Source: Mycobacterium sp. KBS0706
GTDB taxonomy: Bacteria > Pseudomonadota > Alphaproteobacteria > DSM-16000 > Inquilinaceae
Reading direction: 5' to 3'
Length of the DNA: 64,000 nt
Assembly: GCF_005938675.2 (NCBI RefSeq)
Contig: NZ_VCCH02000028.1
Location: 1-64,000 of the forward strand
Shown: positions 39,199-47,476 of the stretch, piece by piece
Layout: each line of letters opens with the position of its first letter
Numbering within the stretch: the first letter of the stretch is position 1
Translations under genes and position numbers: made by a program
The notes under the pieces: generated by a model
Databases searched by the model: none
Seen by the model: the letters and a program-made list of their open reading frames with translations, nothing else
Told to the model about the DNA's origin: nothing

Positions 39199-39720
39199 AT
39201 GGCACCGTCACCCCACGGCCCGGAACGTCCAGCCGCAGGCTCGCCTCGGCATCTCGGCCCGATCCTGCACTACCTTCTGCACCGCGTGGTTTGCGGCTTC
39301 TACCTGTCCCTCCGCCTACTCGTTGTCTGGCCAGGGGCCTGCCTGGGTGCCATCGTCATCCGCCTACCCCTGCTGTTCGGTGGCCCGCAGCCTGTCGTCG
39401 ATGCCTATTACCGCGACCTGCCGGCCTCGGTCGCCCGAGGTCCTGCGGCAAAGCCCGCCCATCTCAGGGTGCCCGTTTGCCCAGAGGAACGACCGCGCGA
39501 TCATCCCGCCCCATGTCCTGCGTTGGGTGTCGAGGAAAGGGCCATCCCGGAGCTCGTGAAGGGCACAACCGCTGCAGCCCTGGGGCTTTCCCTCCTCACC
39601 GTCTTCGTGTCGGCCCTCTTCGCCTGCTTCATCTGGACCGGTAGGGGCAGGAAAACCCTCAGAAGCCACGCCCCCGCGCCTCCGATCGTGCCGGGCAGCC
39701 GTTCGAAGGTCTCGCCGTGA
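39199..39720 (+). CDS. Unknown membrane protein, first gene of AAA+ cassette
   Basis: A 173-residue protein with one or two hydrophobic segments near the N-terminus (FYLSLRLLVVWPGACLGAIVIRL) and one near the C-terminus (AALGLSLLTVFVSALFACFIW), with a soluble proline-rich loop between. It overlaps the next gene by GTGA, so four genes from 39199 to 41555 form a coupled operon. No family recognised. Confidence 0.55.
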   Translation: MAPSPHGPERPAAGSPRHLGPILHYLLHRVVCGFYLSLRLLVVWPGACLGAIVIRLPLLFGGPQPVVDAYYRDLPASVARGPAAKPAHLRVPVCPEERPRDHPAPCPALGVEERAIPELVKGTTAAALGLSLLTVFVSALFACFIWTGRGRKTLRSHAPAPPIVPGSRSKVSP

Positions 39721-39965
39721 GCACCGCAACTTCCTCCAGCGGCCAGGGGACCGGCAGGCCTGACACCTCTTCGCCGGCTGCCGTCGCCTATCAGGGTAAA
39801 CCGCTCGATGCCTACACCAAGAAAGACCTCATCTCGATCATCGAGTTCCTCGTCGCGGACTACGACCTCCTCGCGTCGGAACTCACCGACTGCCGGCAAG
39901 TCCTCGACCGGGCCCTCCGCGTCAGCAGCCGCGGATTCGTCCGCGGCCGCCTCCCCCGCCCCTGA
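39717..39965 (+). CDS. Small helical protein in AAA+ cassette
   Basis: An 82-residue protein from GTG 39717 (GTGA overlap). After a Ser/Thr-rich start it has YTKKDLISIIEFLVADYDLLASELTDCRQVLDRAL, a probable helical hairpin, and a basic end. The next gene starts one base after its stop. Function unknown. Confidence 0.5.
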   Translation: MSTATSSSGQGTGRPDTSSPAAVAYQGKPLDAYTKKDLISIIEFLVADYDLLASELTDCRQVLDRALRVSSRGFVRGRLPRP

Positions 39966-39966
39966 C

Positions 39967-40167
39967 ATGCCGCCGATCCTTTTCATCCCCTGCCGCCCTC
40001 AGGAGGGTGAGCTCCAGCCTTATGGCGAGATCAACGGATATTGCCTCGGCCGCCTCGCCCCCGAGCTGCGCCGCTACTACCGGCCAGGCGGGCGCATGGC
40101 ACCCAACTCCTGGATCTTCACCGGTGCGCCGCCGGACATCCCGCGCGGCATCTTTCGGCCGCGATAG
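39967..40167 (+). CDS. Small protein in AAA+ cassette
   Basis: A 66-residue protein (ILFIPCRPQEGELQPYGEI, CLGRLAPELRRYYRPGGRM, APNSWIFTGAPPDIPRG). It is preceded by one base of spacing and followed by two bases before the AAA+ start. It resembles no family I know; the YRPGG and IPRGIF segments give it a globular rather than random look. Confidence 0.45.
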   Translation: MPPILFIPCRPQEGELQPYGEINGYCLGRLAPELRRYYRPGGRMAPNSWIFTGAPPDIPRGIFRPR

Positions 40168-40169
40168 CC

Positions 40170-41555
40170 ATGCGCCCCGGTTCCTCCCCCCATCTCCGTG
40201 ACCTTGTTCCAACCCCTGCCGGTCGCTGTGCCGTTCCAGCGCTGGTCCAGGAATGGCTCGACCGCGACGATCTCCACGCCCGCAAGCCACCGGTCGTCGC
40301 CCAGCTCCTCGCCTGGCACCGCATCAATGTTCCCGGTGGCGAGCATGCCATTATTCTGAAGAACGCCAGTCTCCTGCCCAGGATTCTCGATTATGAGAAC
40401 GCCCGCCAAGCGGCCCGCGGCGCTGCGGGGCATCCCCATCGCCGGATCCTCGACCTCGAGCCGCTGCCGAGCCCGATCCCGCATATGCGCTTCGACCCGA
40501 GCCGGGTCCGCATCGGCCGGGGCTGGCGCCTGCAGTACAAGGGCATGCAAGGCTCCTTCCGTCTTCGACTGACCGACTCGCACCAGATTTTCTTGATCGC
40601 CTGGGGGCCCACCGCCAAGACCACCGAGATGGCGATCGGCACTCGCGCCGCCTTCGAGCTCCTGTACGAGCGGTTGGAGACCCGGCGCCGTCGGTTGCAG
40701 GTCAACGCTCCCAAGCGCGGCCTGTGGCGGCTCGACGACACCGAAGTCGGCAACCGTCGGGTGACGTTCTTCGAGCCCGCTGCGCTCGACGCTCCGAGCG
40801 CCCTCCGCTTCGCCAGCCACCCCGCGTACCCGGTCCTCGAGACCGATCTCCTCGATTTCTTTGGCAATATCGGCTGGTGGACCCGCTACAGCCAGCCGGG
40901 CATGCGCAAGGTCCTCATGGCCGGGCCGCCGGGGACCGGCAAGACCTCCATCGCCCTGGCGCTAGCCGCCAAGCTTCACCCGGGTTTCCTGGTCGTCCAG
41001 GCCCGCGACAGTGTCGACGTCGTCCATGCCGCTGAGCGCGCCGCCGCGGCCGGAAGGGCCACCATCATCCTCGCCGAAGAGATCGACATGTTCCGTCGCC
41101 CGGACGGCGAGGCCCTCAATTGGCTCGACGGCAGCGCCACCCCACGCAACCCCTCCGGCACCTATCTGATCGCCACAACCAACTATCCACGCTCGATCGA
41201 TCCGCGGATCCTCCAGCGCCCCGGCCGCATCGACCGGATCTTCCGCGTCGGCGCTCTGAGGACCCGCGCCGCCGGCGACGTCGCTATTTCCTATCTCGGC
41301 GAGGATGCCGCCAACCTGTCAGCTCGGGAACTTGGCCAGGTGCTCGACCGCACCACCCCGGCCGAGGTCCGCGAGATCATTAACCTGGCGCTGCGCTCGC
41401 TGCCGCCCGGCACTCCCCTCTCCCCCCAGCATCTTGCCGAGACCCGCTCCGCCCTGAAGCAGAGCCTCGCCGGTGCCGTCGACCTTGGCGATGACGATCC
41501 CGAGTCCCGCGAGCGTCTGCATGACCAACTCGGCCCCATTGATGAGGAGGCCTGA
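40170..41555 (+). CDS. AAA+ ATPase with novel N-terminal domain
   Basis: A 461-residue protein. Residues 1-240 form an unrecognised domain (WHRINVPGGEHAIILKNAS, QGSFRLRLTDSHQIFLIAWG). The AAA+ core has Walker A GPPGTGKTS near residue 253, Walker B ATIILAEEID (a slightly unusual AEE acid pair), sensor 1 YLIATTNYP and Arg-finger region LQRPGRIDRI. The small alpha domain follows. The closest overall plan is that of BCS1/ClpX-like single-ring remodelers. It ends an operon with a membrane protein; role unknown. Confidence 0.75.
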   Translation: MRPGSSPHLRDLVPTPAGRCAVPALVQEWLDRDDLHARKPPVVAQLLAWHRINVPGGEHAIILKNASLLPRILDYENARQAARGAAGHPHRRILDLEPLPSPIPHMRFDPSRVRIGRGWRLQYKGMQGSFRLRLTDSHQIFLIAWGPTAKTTEMAIGTRAAFELLYERLETRRRRLQVNAPKRGLWRLDDTEVGNRRVTFFEPAALDAPSALRFASHPAYPVLETDLLDFFGNIGWWTRYSQPGMRKVLMAGPPGTGKTSIALALAAKLHPGFLVVQARDSVDVVHAAERAAAAGRATIILAEEIDMFRRPDGEALNWLDGSATPRNPSGTYLIATTNYPRSIDPRILQRPGRIDRIFRVGALRTRAAGDVAISYLGEDAANLSARELGQVLDRTTPAEVREIINLALRSLPPGTPLSPQHLAETRSALKQSLAGAVDLGDDDPESRERLHDQLGPIDEEA

Positions 41556-41743
41556 TGCGATGCCGCCGGCCACCGCTGTCTGCCGCCGACCGTTCGTTGC
41601 CAACGCCCTCGACGTGTTCGGCGGCTTTGCCGGCATATTCTGCTGGGCTTGGTTCGTCGGCACGCGTCATTGTGTCGATGCTTCAAGGCATTGTTTCTGT
41701 GGAGCGACTGCACACCAGCCTTTGTGCCGGTGTGTCTAGGTTT

Positions 41744-41918
41744 GGGGTTCGTCTCGTTGCGGGCGCGAGGCGAATCCCCATACCATTCATGAATCCGCAA
41801 CCGCGCATGAGGGGGCCGCCGATGATCCAGTAGCCCAGACAGAACGAACCCCGACCGAGAGGCCCGGCCGGGGGTTCACAAAGTTCAGTGCTCGCAACCC
41901 TGAATCTAAGCGAACCCC
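41744..41918. repeat. Inverted GGGGTTCG repeats upstream of RepC-like gene
   Basis: The eight-mer GGGGTTC[G/A] occurs four times: 41744-41751 (+), 41845-41852 (-), 41871-41878 (+) and 41911-41918 (-). Copies 2 and 3 also form the arms of a hairpin (41846-41877). The first two and last two are arranged in opposite orientation. This resembles iterons or operators of a replication initiator. The gap 41556-41987 otherwise contains no supported gene. Confidence 0.5.
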
Positions 41919-41987
41919 CACAAGCCGGTCAAGCGAAACCGATTCCTCGGCGCGGGACGACTCATCCTCAGATTCGGAGTGACCCGC

Positions 41988-43403
41988 ATGACCGCTGCTT
42001 CGCAGCCGGCAAACGATGGTCTGCACCCGCGATCCAGGCCGACGGCTCAGAACAAGTTGGCTCTGCTTGACGCTTCGTGGGTGTGCCATCACTTGCCGGA
42101 GCTCGCTCACCTTACACAGGCCGACAAGGCCATACTCTGTGCGCTCATCCGCCACATTGATCAGGGCAGCCTCGACGCAGGCCGAACGACCGTGTTCCCG
42201 TCGACGCTCTGCCTCGCCCTCGACACCGGATACACCGTGCGCCAGGTTGTGCGCTCGCTGGCCCGGCTCGAGACGTGCCAGCTGATCCGCCGGTTCACAC
42301 AGCCGCGCTGGCGAACGGCGCACACTGATCTCTCCGGCTTCATGGCAGTCGCCGCCGACGCGCTGGAGGCACATGCACAGGAAAAGGATCGGCAGATTCA
42401 GACGGTCCGCCGGGGACCGATCGCCGTCCTCGTCGAGCCCGACATAGAGTCCTCCTCAGAGGACATTGAGTCCTCTCCAACAGAAACAGACATTGAACCA
42501 GAAATACCTGTCAAACAGAGTGACGCTCCGCGCGGTCGATTTCGTGGGCGGCCGGACTCGCCGGCCGCACCTCATCGCACCATCAAGCCCACCACCCACG
42601 CCAGCGCCGACGGCGAGGCCGCAAATTGCTCGCCAAGTCGAGCAGGCTTTTCCGCCGGCGCTGAAACGGGACCATCCATCCCGGCGGAAATGCCCCGCGC
42701 CGCGCTTGTGGCGGCGTGGGAGGCGGCCCCAACGTTCCGCCGGCTGGTCGATGTCGACCAGCTGCACTCCGCTCCCGTCGAGGAGCTGGCGGCCGCCGTC
42801 GAGAGCGACTACCTGACGACGGTCACCGGGGTGCGCAATCCGCACCACATCTGGGCCTGGGCCGTGAACCGGCATGGCGTCCTCGGCGCCGTCCGCGGCT
42901 GGCTCGTTGCCTGCGACACTCCACCCTCGGCGGAGCGGCCCGATCGCAACCCCGGCGGCTGGTTCACGACCTTCGCCACGTCGGAGAAAGCCTGGGACCT
43001 GTCCCGCAACCTGCGCCAGATCGCCCGGGCGGCCAAGGCGGCTCCAGCTCCGGTGGCTGAGGAGGAGCCGCCAGCGGCGTCTCATGTGGCAGAGCAGAAA
43101 CTCGAGGCCGGGCTGACGGCGCTCGATGCCGAGGCTTCTGCCAGCACTCTTGCCGCCTATCGCTCGGCCTGGATCAGCGCTCTCAGCCGGCGTGTCGGCA
43201 GTTTCCGCGCCGAGGCGGTCTGGAAGAGCTGGTTGAGCCAGGCCGAGGTGATCGGTGTCGATGATGATCGGTTGCAAATCCGGGTCAGGGGCAAGGCAAC
43301 GCCGGGCCACCTGTTCCAGAATTTCGGCGACGTTTGTCGTATCGCTGCCCAGGCCGTCGGCTATGACGGAGCGGATTTCAGCGCAGGTCTGGCGGTCCGA
43401 TGA
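41988..43403 (+). CDS. RepC-like plasmid replication initiator
   Basis: A 471-residue protein. The N-terminal winged-helix region (LTQADKAILCALIRHID, TTVFPSTLCLALDTGYTVRQVVRSLARLETCQLIRRF, HTDLSGF) has the VFPS...RHL-type pattern of alphaproteobacterial RepC. A polar linker follows, then a C-terminal domain (LAAYRSAWISALSRRV, FRAEAVWKSWLSQAEVIG, DDRLQIRVRGKATPGHLF) that resembles the DnaA N-terminal fold. The ATG at 41988 has GGAG eight bases upstream. RepA and RepB partition genes, usual in repABC plasmids, are not in the window, so the unit may be a solitary repC. Confidence 0.6.
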   Translation: MTAASQPANDGLHPRSRPTAQNKLALLDASWVCHHLPELAHLTQADKAILCALIRHIDQGSLDAGRTTVFPSTLCLALDTGYTVRQVVRSLARLETCQLIRRFTQPRWRTAHTDLSGFMAVAADALEAHAQEKDRQIQTVRRGPIAVLVEPDIESSSEDIESSPTETDIEPEIPVKQSDAPRGRFRGRPDSPAAPHRTIKPTTHASADGEAANCSPSRAGFSAGAETGPSIPAEMPRAALVAAWEAAPTFRRLVDVDQLHSAPVEELAAAVESDYLTTVTGVRNPHHIWAWAVNRHGVLGAVRGWLVACDTPPSAERPDRNPGGWFTTFATSEKAWDLSRNLRQIARAAKAAPAPVAEEEPPAASHVAEQKLEAGLTALDAEASASTLAAYRSAWISALSRRVGSFRAEAVWKSWLSQAEVIGVDDDRLQIRVRGKATPGHLFQNFGDVCRIAAQAVGYDGADFSAGLAVR

Positions 43404-43563
43404 ACGCCGGCGTTCTCGCCCGCCGAGGCGGGCCGTGGGGGCCGAGGGCTTCGCCCTTCTCTCCCCCGAAGCAGCTTCCGCCCAGCTGCCTCCCTTCGGT
43501 CGTGCAGCCGGTTCCCCGCGAAGCCGCTTCTCCCCTTCCATCCCACCGGTCGCCCGGCTCCGG

Positions 43564-43587
43564 GAAGCATGTTCACGAACATGCTTC
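43564..43587. terminator. Perfect 11-base hairpin after the RepC-like gene
   Basis: GAAGCATGTTC (43564-43574), loop AC, GAACATGCTTC (43577-43587). It lies 160 bases after the initiator stop and just before the next translation signal. No T-run follows, so a rho-independent terminator is only partly convincing; it could instead be a palindromic operator for the genes beginning at 43608. The rest of 43404-43563 shows nothing definite. Confidence 0.4.
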
Positions 43588-43607
43588 GCCTTCAACAGGA
43601 GGACTGG

Positions 43608-43658
43608 ATGGTCGACTTCAGTAAGTTCCGAGATTGCACGGCCACTGAGAGACGATGA
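43608..43658 (+). CDS. 16-codon leader peptide, coupled to next gene
   Basis: ATG 43608 is preceded by a strong AGGAGGA ribosome site (43598-43604) and opens a frame of 16 codons ending in a TGA that overlaps the ATG of the next gene (ATGA at 43655-43658). The downstream gene has no good ribosome site of its own. This arrangement suggests translational coupling, and possibly regulation by the peptide. Confidence 0.45.
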   Translation: MVDFSKFRDCTATERR

Positions 43659-43963
43659 TGGGACGCAATTCGATGCCCACCTTGGGTGAGTGGCGGGACG
43701 GCAAGATGTACCGGTTCGCCATGCCCGGCGACCAGCCTTGGTACGGCGACATGAACCGCGAGCTGATCTCGTTCGAGGTCCACACGACGACATTCGGCTC
43801 GCGCGGCTCTTCGGTGGAGTCCTCCATCCTCGCGACGGCCTGGGCGGACGGAGTAACCGAAATGCTCGCGGCCTTCTACAGCGCCGGGTACAGCAAGGGG
43901 CTTCGCGACGGCGAGGCGCAAGCCCGGCGCAACATCCGGTTGGCGCTTGGGCTGCATGAGTGA
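43655..43963 (+). CDS. Unknown small protein
   Basis: A 102-residue protein: TLGEWRDGKMYRFAMPGDQPWYGDM, ELISFEVHTTTFGSRG, a helix ATAWADGVTEMLAAFYSAGYSKG and a basic end. Good codon bias and coupling to the leader peptide support it. It is followed after 12 bases by 43976-44371. No family recognised. Confidence 0.5.
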   Translation: MMGRNSMPTLGEWRDGKMYRFAMPGDQPWYGDMNRELISFEVHTTTFGSRGSSVESSILATAWADGVTEMLAAFYSAGYSKGLRDGEAQARRNIRLALGLHE

Positions 43964-43975
43964 GGGAAGACAGCT

Positions 43976-44371
43976 ATGGGCATCAGATACGCCGTCTCCT
44001 ATCTGCGCGAGCAGATCAAGGCCGCTCCCGATACCCTCTACATCTTCGGGGACAACTTCGAGCGAAAGGGCTTCGGCGGCCAGGCGGCCGAAGCGCGCGG
44101 GGAGCCGAACGCTGTCGGCATTCCGACGAAGCGCGCTCCCTCGATGCGGCCGGACGCCTTCATGACGGATGCCGACCTGGAAAGGCTTCAGGCGGAGGCA
44201 CGACTGGCGCTGGACCGGCTGCGCCGACACCTCGACGCCGGTGGCGATGTTGTCATGCCCGAAGCTGGGATCGGGACCGGTCTCGCCCAGATGGCGACAC
44301 GGGCGCCGGCCTGCTGGGCCTGGCTGTGCGCCGAGCTCCGATCCCTTGGCATCGAGAATCCGGCTTCTTGA
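43976..44371 (+). CDS. Phage/plasmid family protein with GDN...GGQA motif
   Basis: A 131-residue protein with TLYIFGDNFERKGFGGQAAE, PNAVGIPTKRAPSM and GGDVVMPEAGIGTGLAQMA. The FGDN-x-R-x-G-x-GGQA block and the final GxGTG loop are characteristic of a small phage/plasmid protein family that I cannot name with certainty; the loops suggest nucleotide or NAD-related binding, which is inference. It sits in a group of short genes after the initiator. The gap 44372-44663 holds no supported gene. Confidence 0.55.
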   Translation: MGIRYAVSYLREQIKAAPDTLYIFGDNFERKGFGGQAAEARGEPNAVGIPTKRAPSMRPDAFMTDADLERLQAEARLALDRLRRHLDAGGDVVMPEAGIGTGLAQMATRAPACWAWLCAELRSLGIENPAS

Positions 44372-44663
44372 CCTGGGCGGTCTCGACGAGATGGGAGCGG
44401 TTGCGGGAGCCCGGCTCCTGGCATGGTGGGGGGAGCCCGGAGCCGGACTGCCGGAAGGCCGTATCGGTTGCGACCCTCAGGTGCATTGCGCTCCGATTTT
44501 GTGATCCGATCCAGGACCGACGGCCCCCCTTTTTTCAACCGTCACAGGTTGCACCGGGACGGTTCCCCAGGTGCCTTCGCCCTCCCGCATCGAGACGGCT
44601 CGGCTGCCGGCGCGGAACCGGAACGCGCTCCACTCCGTAGGTCTGTCGAGGAGGTGCTCAGCC

Positions 44664-44846
44664 ATGACGAAGCGCGAGCTCATCGATACCGGCACCGACA
44701 AGCGCTATGTGCGCCGCAATGAAAAGGGCCAGTTCAAGGAGTCCGACGATGTCGGTCGGTCGTTGTCGCGGGATGTCCGAAAGAAGGCCAAGACGGTCTC
44801 GAAACCAGGCCAGGGCGACCGCGGCGACCGTCGCCGCACGAAGTAA
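44664..44846 (+). CDS. Small basic protein, copy 1 of a duplicated family
   Basis: A 60-residue highly charged protein ([44 protein letters not shown]). It is almost identical to 50158-50340, differing at about ten positions. The ATG at 44664 follows GAGGTGCTCAGCC. Proteins of this type are common and unexplained in alphaproteobacteria. The second copy lies just before ligD. Confidence 0.75.
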   Translation: MTKRELIDTGTDKRYVRRNEKGQFKESDDVGRSLSRDVRKKAKTVSKPGQGDRGDRRRTK

Positions 44847-44898
44847 GGATCACGAGTGGGCCCGCCCCGTCGCGGTCCGCGACAGGCCGGCATGGGCC

Positions 44899-45189
44899 AT
44901 GCCATCCGAAGGGGACCGTATCGAGGGCACGGGGGTGCTCTACAGTCCGCGGAGCGGGACAAGCTGGACGGGTCGATACCGCGTCGCCTCCCGCATCCGT
45001 CGCAATGCATCAGCCCATCGCCCCTACGGCGCCTTCCTCACCGACACCGACGTCGATATCGGCTATCTCGACGAGTTCATCGCTGGAGCGGACCTTTTGC
45101 TGCAGCTCGAAGATGGCCGGACGGTGAAGGTCAAGGTCGGGGGCATGGGCTACCGCAAGCTGGGGCTGTTCGGTGCCCGGATGCAGTGA
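44899..45189 (+). CDS. Unknown protein, possibly beta-rich
   Basis: A 96-residue protein from ATG 44899 (EGDRIEGTGVLYSPRSG, TSWTGRYRVASRIRRN, GADLLLQLEDGRTVKVKVGG). The frame is open upstream but that part shadows the duplicated small gene. Strand-rich pattern suggests an SH3-like or PilZ-like fold; uncertain. It is 52 bases after the small basic protein gene. Confidence 0.45.
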   Translation: MPSEGDRIEGTGVLYSPRSGTSWTGRYRVASRIRRNASAHRPYGAFLTDTDVDIGYLDEFIAGADLLLQLEDGRTVKVKVGGMGYRKLGLFGARMQ

Positions 45190-45251
45190 TTGTCCGGATC
45201 TCAAAAAGCGTGATTACGGTGACCGGCCCAGGTGAGCCCCGGCCGACTGTT

Positions 45252-47345
45252 TCAGCTCCACATTGCTCTCGCCTTGGCGCCAACATCGACGCGCGCCCGA
45301 GCGGCGTTCGGCCCCGCCGCCTGGGCGGCGACGGCGCTGGACCAGGTTGAGACCTCGAACAATCCAAGGATCTGTGATGGGATGAAGCGCGTCCGCGGCG
45401 CGTAGACGTGCCGGTCGCCGCGCTTCACTTGACTGTGAGTGTAGAATCGATGGGGCATGACCAGGTGCAGATCGTCCTTCGCCCGGGTCATGCCGACATG
45501 GAGAAGGCGGCGCTCCTCCTCGATCTCCTCCGTCGACCCGGTGCCGAGATCGGACGGAATGCAGCCATCGACCGCGTGCAGGATATGGACAGACCGGAAT
45601 TCGCGGCCTTTGGCGCTGTGGATGGTGGACAAGATCAGGTAGTCGTCATCGAGCAACGGCGGCCCGGCCTGGTTGCCGGTCGCGTCCGGAGGATCCAGCG
45701 CCAGGTCGGTGAGGAACTCCGACCGCGAGGCGGAGCTGGTGGCGATCTGCGCCAGCTGGACCAGATCGGCCGCACGGATCTCGGCTTCCTCATGGATCCG
45801 TTCCAGGTGCGGCGCGTACCAGTGCTGGATCGCATCAAGCTCTGCTGGCCAGGCCAGGTCGCGATCGCGCAGGACGCGCATCAGGGCGGCCAAATCTGGC
45901 CAGGCTGCAGCCGCGGCTGCAGGTGGCTTTGCCCCGGCGAGCGCTGCAAAAGGCATCAGCGCCGATGCCATCTCGTCCAGCACCCGGCCGGAATGGGCCG
46001 GGCCGACGCCGGGCAGCAGCTGCAGAACCCGGAAGCCCGCCACGCGATCGCGCGGGTTCTCCGCCCAGCGGAGGACGGCCAGCAGGTCTTTGACGTGCGC
46101 GGAGTCGAGGAATTTCAGGCCGCCGAACTTGACGAACGGAATGTTCCTCCGGACCAGCTCGACCTCGAGGGCGCTCGAATGGGTGGCGGTCCGAAACAGC
46201 ACGGCCTGCTGCTTCAGCGGCACTCCGGCCTCGCGGTCTTCGAGCACGCGATCGGCGACATATCGGGCCTGCTCGATCTCGTCCGCGACAGTGACGAGCC
46301 GCGGCCGCTGCTCCGAGAGCCGCTCCGACCACAGCTCCTTCGCATAGCGCTCTGGGGCCAGGTTGATGACCGCGTTCGCCGCCGCCAGGATCGGCTTCGT
46401 CGACCGATAGTTCCGGGCGAGCGTCAGCACCGTCGCTGGCGGCGCGAACAGCCCCGGGAAATCCAGGATGTTGCGGACCGTCGCGGCGCGGAAGCTGTAG
46501 ATGGCCTGTGCATCGTCGCCGACCACCGTCAGGCCGCGGCCATCGGGCTTCAGCCCGGTCAGGATGGAGGCCTGCAGGCGATTGGTGTCCTGGTACTCAT
46601 CGACCAGGACATAGTCGAACCGGCTCTGGATCTCGGCCGCCAGGTCAGGATCCTCCATCGCTTGAGCCCAGTGCAGAAGCAGGTCGTCGTAGTCCAGCAC
46701 CATCTGGGTTTGCTTGGCCTCGACGTAGGCGGCGAACAGCCTGCGGAGCTCGTCGCCCCAGCTGGCGCACCAGGGGAAGGTGCCCTTCAACACCTCGGCC
46801 AGCGGCAGCTGCGCGTTGACCACCCGGGAATAGATCTCGAGGCAGGAGCGATTGGTCGGGAAACGCTCTTTTGTCGCGGATAACCCAAGCTCATGGCGGA
46901 TCACGCCTATCAGGTCGGCCGAGTCTTCGCGGTCGTGAATCGAGAACGAGACGTCCAAGCCCAGCTGGTCGGCATGGTCGCGTAGCAGTCTGGAACCGAT
47001 TCCGTGGAAGGTGCCCGCCCAAGCGAGCGTCGCGGCGGCACCCTCGCCCAGCGCCCGCGCGGCGATCCGCTCCGTCCGGCGTTTCATTTCGTCGGCCGCA
47101 CGGCGAGAGAAGGTCAGCAGCAGGATCCGGAACGGATCGGCGCCAGCCTCGATCAGCCGCACGACCCTGTGTGCCAGGGTGTTCGTCTTGCCGGTGCCCG
47201 CGCCGGCGATGACCAGGAGCGGCCCCGCGGGGTCGTCGCCAATGCCGAACTCGACGGCCGCGCGCTGTTCCGCGTTGAGCGTGTCCAGATAGGTCAGGGG
47301 CTGAGCGGTCGACTCGGCGGCGTTCATCCAACCAGTCAGCATCAT
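45252..47345 (-). CDS. UvrD/PcrA-like superfamily 1 DNA helicase
   Basis: A roughly 697-residue 3'-5' helicase/translocase. All motifs are present: Q motif LNAEQRAAV, Walker A AGAGTGKTNTL, motif II DYVLVDEYQDTN (DExQ), motif III VVGDDAQAIYSFRAA, motif IV YRSTKPIL, motif V-like STIHSAKGREF and motif VI RRLLHVGMTRAKD. It ends short after a basic tail. The start is uncertain: ATG 47345 is given; ATG 47327 and a GTG at 47441 (on the palindrome shared with the toxin-antitoxin pair) are possible. It may aid plasmid replication or repair. Confidence 0.88.
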   Translation of the reverse strand: MMLTGWMNAAESTAQPLTYLDTLNAEQRAAVEFGIGDDPAGPLLVIAGAGTGKTNTLAHRVVRLIEAGADPFRILLLTFSRRAADEMKRRTERIAARALGEGAAATLAWAGTFHGIGSRLLRDHADQLGLDVSFSIHDREDSADLIGVIRHELGLSATKERFPTNRSCLEIYSRVVNAQLPLAEVLKGTFPWCASWGDELRRLFAAYVEAKQTQMVLDYDDLLLHWAQAMEDPDLAAEIQSRFDYVLVDEYQDTNRLQASILTGLKPDGRGLTVVGDDAQAIYSFRAATVRNILDFPGLFAPPATVLTLARNYRSTKPILAAANAVINLAPERYAKELWSERLSEQRPRLVTVADEIEQARYVADRVLEDREAGVPLKQQAVLFRTATHSSALEVELVRRNIPFVKFGGLKFLDSAHVKDLLAVLRWAENPRDRVAGFRVLQLLPGVGPAHSGRVLDEMASALMPFAALAGAKPPAAAAAAWPDLAALMRVLRDRDLAWPAELDAIQHWYAPHLERIHEEAEIRAADLVQLAQIATSSASRSEFLTDLALDPPDATGNQAGPPLLDDDYLILSTIHSAKGREFRSVHILHAVDGCIPSDLGTGSTEEIEEERRLLHVGMTRAKDDLHLVMPHRFYTHSQVKRGDRHVYAPRTRFIPSQILGLFEVSTWSSAVAAQAAGPNAARARVDVGAKARAMWS

Positions 47346-47434
47346 TCGCGGTTTGTTCGCAATGTGCTTGGGGGTCCAGTCGCGCTGCTGGTCTCGCCGT
47401 TTGCCGGTCACAAGCTTGGCTCGACTTGAATTGT

Positions 47435-47470
47435 ACCTCACTTGATGCCATATTCGGCGTCAAGTGAGGT
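47435..47470. promoter_or_regulatory. Palindromic operator between helicase and Xre-RES genes
   Basis: ACCTCACTTGA (47435-47445) and TCAAGTGAGGT (47460-47470) are perfect 11-base inverted arms around a 14-base centre that is partly symmetric itself (GCC...GGC). The right arm holds the GAGGTG ribosome site of the Xre gene. It fits binding of a dimeric Xre-type antitoxin that represses its own operon, and possibly the divergent helicase gene. Confidence 0.7.
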
Positions 47471-47476
47471 GAAGCC

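Noticed and set aside
41555-41833. 92-codon open frame after the AAA+ gene
   Set aside because: No Shine-Dalgarno of its own, ordinary shadow composition, and it crosses one of the GGGGTTCG repeats.
41836-41855. Possible LexA box upstream of the RepC-like gene (GAAC-N7-GACC)
   Set aside because: One half-site deviates from GAAC, and the bases belong to the GGGGTTCG repeat set; not reported as a LexA site.
41846-41877. GAACCCC/GGGGTTC hairpin as a terminator of the AAA+ operon
   Set aside because: No T-run follows, and the arms are two of four dispersed GGGGTTC repeats, so an iteron/operator reading fits better.
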